NCBI GenBank assembly: GCA_025999735.1
Contig: BNXR01000107.1
Location: 1 to 6,106, forward strand
Direction: 5' to 3'
Length of the DNA: 6,106 bases
DNA from: Bacteroidia bacterium
GTDB taxonomy: Bacteria > Bacteroidota > Bacteroidia > Bacteroidales > Marinifilaceae
The notes below the pieces were generated by a model. The model worked only from the letters and a program-made list of their open reading frames with translations, was not told where the DNA came from and searched no databases. Within the stretch, counting starts at the first letter, position 1. Each line of letters starts with the position of its first letter. Below are positions 5,379 to 6,106 of the stretch, one piece after another. The position numbers and the translations under genes were made by a program.

Positions 5379-5993
5379 TTATCTATTTATTACGTCTTGT
5401 AAGCGTTCAAAGAGTGTTTTAAATCCATTAAAATCCATGTCGGTAAAATTGTTATTTGCATTTAAAACATTGTCAGCAAAATCATTTTTTGATAACGCCA
5501 AACTATTTCCGTCTTTATTAAAAACTCCTGAATCTTGTATTTTTTCTTTTGAATGGGCTAAATAATTTTTCACATCATTAATATTTGTTACACTAATATC
5601 TGTATCATTCTGTAATCTACCATAATTATTAAATTCAGACGTTAAAAATATTCTTCTATTATTGTTATCGGCTTTTTTCAGTTGCTCATCTGGATATAAA
5701 AATTCTACAGAAATACCTTCATGATAATCTCTAAAATCAGGAATAGGAATAGTTATCCCATAAACGTTGTTTCCGTATTCTTTTATTCCTCTGCCTGTAT
5801 GAATTTTTTTTCCATAGGCTTCATCGCAATCAAAAACACCAATTATTTTGTATCTATTAGGTCTTTTTGAATAATTTTCTAAAGCAGTGTGTAATTTAGA
5901 ATCTCCAAAATCATCGTTAAATTCATACAGTTCATAATCCAAATCTACTGCTGTTGCGTTAATTTTTAATATTTTGTTGTAAAACACTGACAT
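5379..5993 (-). CDS. TOPRIM-like protein, probably 5'-truncated
   Basis: A frame of 204 codons, very AT-rich and asparagine-rich. YKIIGVFDCDEAYGKK (48-63) has the hydrophobic strand plus DxD (D55, D57) of the second half of a TOPRIM fold. NDDFGDSKLHTALENYSK (26-43) precedes it much as in TOPRIM nucleotidyl-transferase/hydrolase proteins. The end carries ISVEFLYPDEQL (94-105), RRIFLTSEF (113-121) and ALSKNDFADNVL (166-177), blocks I associate with the C-terminal part of TOPRIM-bearing proteins in Bacteroidetes, but I cannot name the family. The glutamate strand (E-G-x-x-D) that should begin a TOPRIM domain is missing. Upstream the frame stays open for 18 codons without a start, to a stop at 6050-6048, and that DNA carries the promoter of the adjacent IS4-type transposase. 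The gene therefore seems to have lost its 5' end to the insertion. Its stop is 2 bases before the nuclease ATG. An intact version would act on DNA or RNA phosphodiester bonds; this one lacks a complete active site. Confidence 0.6.
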   Translation of the reverse strand: MSVFYNKILKINATAVDLDYELYEFNDDFGDSKLHTALENYSKRPNRYKIIGVFDCDEAYGKKIHTGRGIKEYGNNVYGITIPIPDFRDYHEGISVEFLYPDEQLKKADNNNRRIFLTSEFNNYGRLQNDTDISVTNINDVKNYLAHSKEKIQDSGVFNKDGNSLALSKNDFADNVLNANNNFTDMDFNGFKTLFERLQDVINR

Positions 5994-6013
5994 ACAAATA
6001 CATATAAGCCTTA

Positions 6014-6046
6014 TTTGATTTTTCGATTTGAATTGACGTACTTTTG
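6014..6046 (+). promoter_or_regulatory. Promoter of the IS4-type transposase
   Basis: TTTG (6014-6017), 21 bases, then TACTTTTG (6039-6046) fit the Bacteroidetes -33/-7 pattern. The ATG at 6065 is 18 bases past the -7 box, giving a short A-rich leader. The -7 box is half of an imperfect palindrome, TACTTTTGCT (6039-6048) against AGCAAAAAGTA (6055-6065), which could be an operator or a weak hairpin at the start codon. Confidence 0.6.
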
Positions 6047-6064
6047 CTCAAAAAAGCAAAAAGT

Positions 6065-6106
6065 ATGCATTCGGGTAAATATGTTTTCTCACAAGTTTTG
6101 GAATTT
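6065..6106 (+). CDS. IS4-type (DUF4372) transposase, first 14 codons
   Basis: The frame reads MHSGKYVFSQVLEF and runs off the right edge. This is the characteristic opening of Bacteroidetes IS4-family transposases with an N-terminal DUF4372 domain, which typically start M-x-x-(G/S)-KYVF-(A/S)-Q. A good -33/-7 promoter precedes it. No catalytic residues lie in the window. The left end of this element should fall between about 5993 and 6039, inside or just upstream of the TOPRIM-like gene, but the terminal repeat cannot be defined without the other end. Confidence 0.6.
   Translation, partial: MHSGKYVFSQVLEF

Noticed and set aside
4970..5422. Plus-strand open frames antisense to the DUF1016 gene
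   Set aside because: They are shadows of a conserved nuclease gene whose motifs lie on the minus strand.

Overview
The window looks like an accessory, defence-island-type stretch from a member of the Bacteroidetes (probably Bacteroidales). Three promoters fit the Bacteroidetes -33/-7 pattern (TTG or TTTG, about 20 bases, then TACTTTTG). The protein families are ones common in that phylum, and there is AATTACG heptamer repeat DNA. The species cannot be named from the sequence.

Layout. Bases 1-730 hold the first 243 codons of an IS1634-type transposase on the minus strand, cut by the left edge. Bases 731-1268 are AT-rich and apparently non-coding. Bases 1269-1597 (minus) are a frameshifted C-terminal remnant of a DUF3987-type primase/helicase-like protein from a mobile element. 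Bases 1598-2628 hold no convincing gene. They carry a patchwork of short dispersed repeats, some strongly palindromic, followed by a cluster of hairpins. Bases 2666-4114 (+) encode an AlbA_2/HATPase (divergent AAA-4, COG2865-like) protein that appears to lack about 80 internal residues. A 158-base convergent intergenic segment contains four copies of a 12-base repeat, one of them degenerate. Another exact copy lies inside the gene's own promoter. On the minus strand, 5993-5379 (TOPRIM-like C-terminal fragment) and 5376-4273 (DUF1016/YhcG PDDEXK nuclease) form a two-gene unit with a 2-base gap. From 6065 (+) an IS4-type transposase begins and runs off the right edge.

How the parts fit. Two unrelated insertion sequences face outward at the two ends. 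Between them are nucleic-acid-processing genes (AlbA_2/HATPase, PDDEXK nuclease, TOPRIM fragment) of kinds often found in restriction and anti-phage loci, plus gene wreckage. The right-hand IS appears to have removed the 5' end of the TOPRIM gene, so the TOPRIM-nuclease unit is probably a damaged relic or is driven from IS sequence. The least explained signals are the repeat flanking the AlbA_2 gene, the paired 33-base hairpins at 1609 and 1961, and two palindromes inside the DUF1016 coding sequence.
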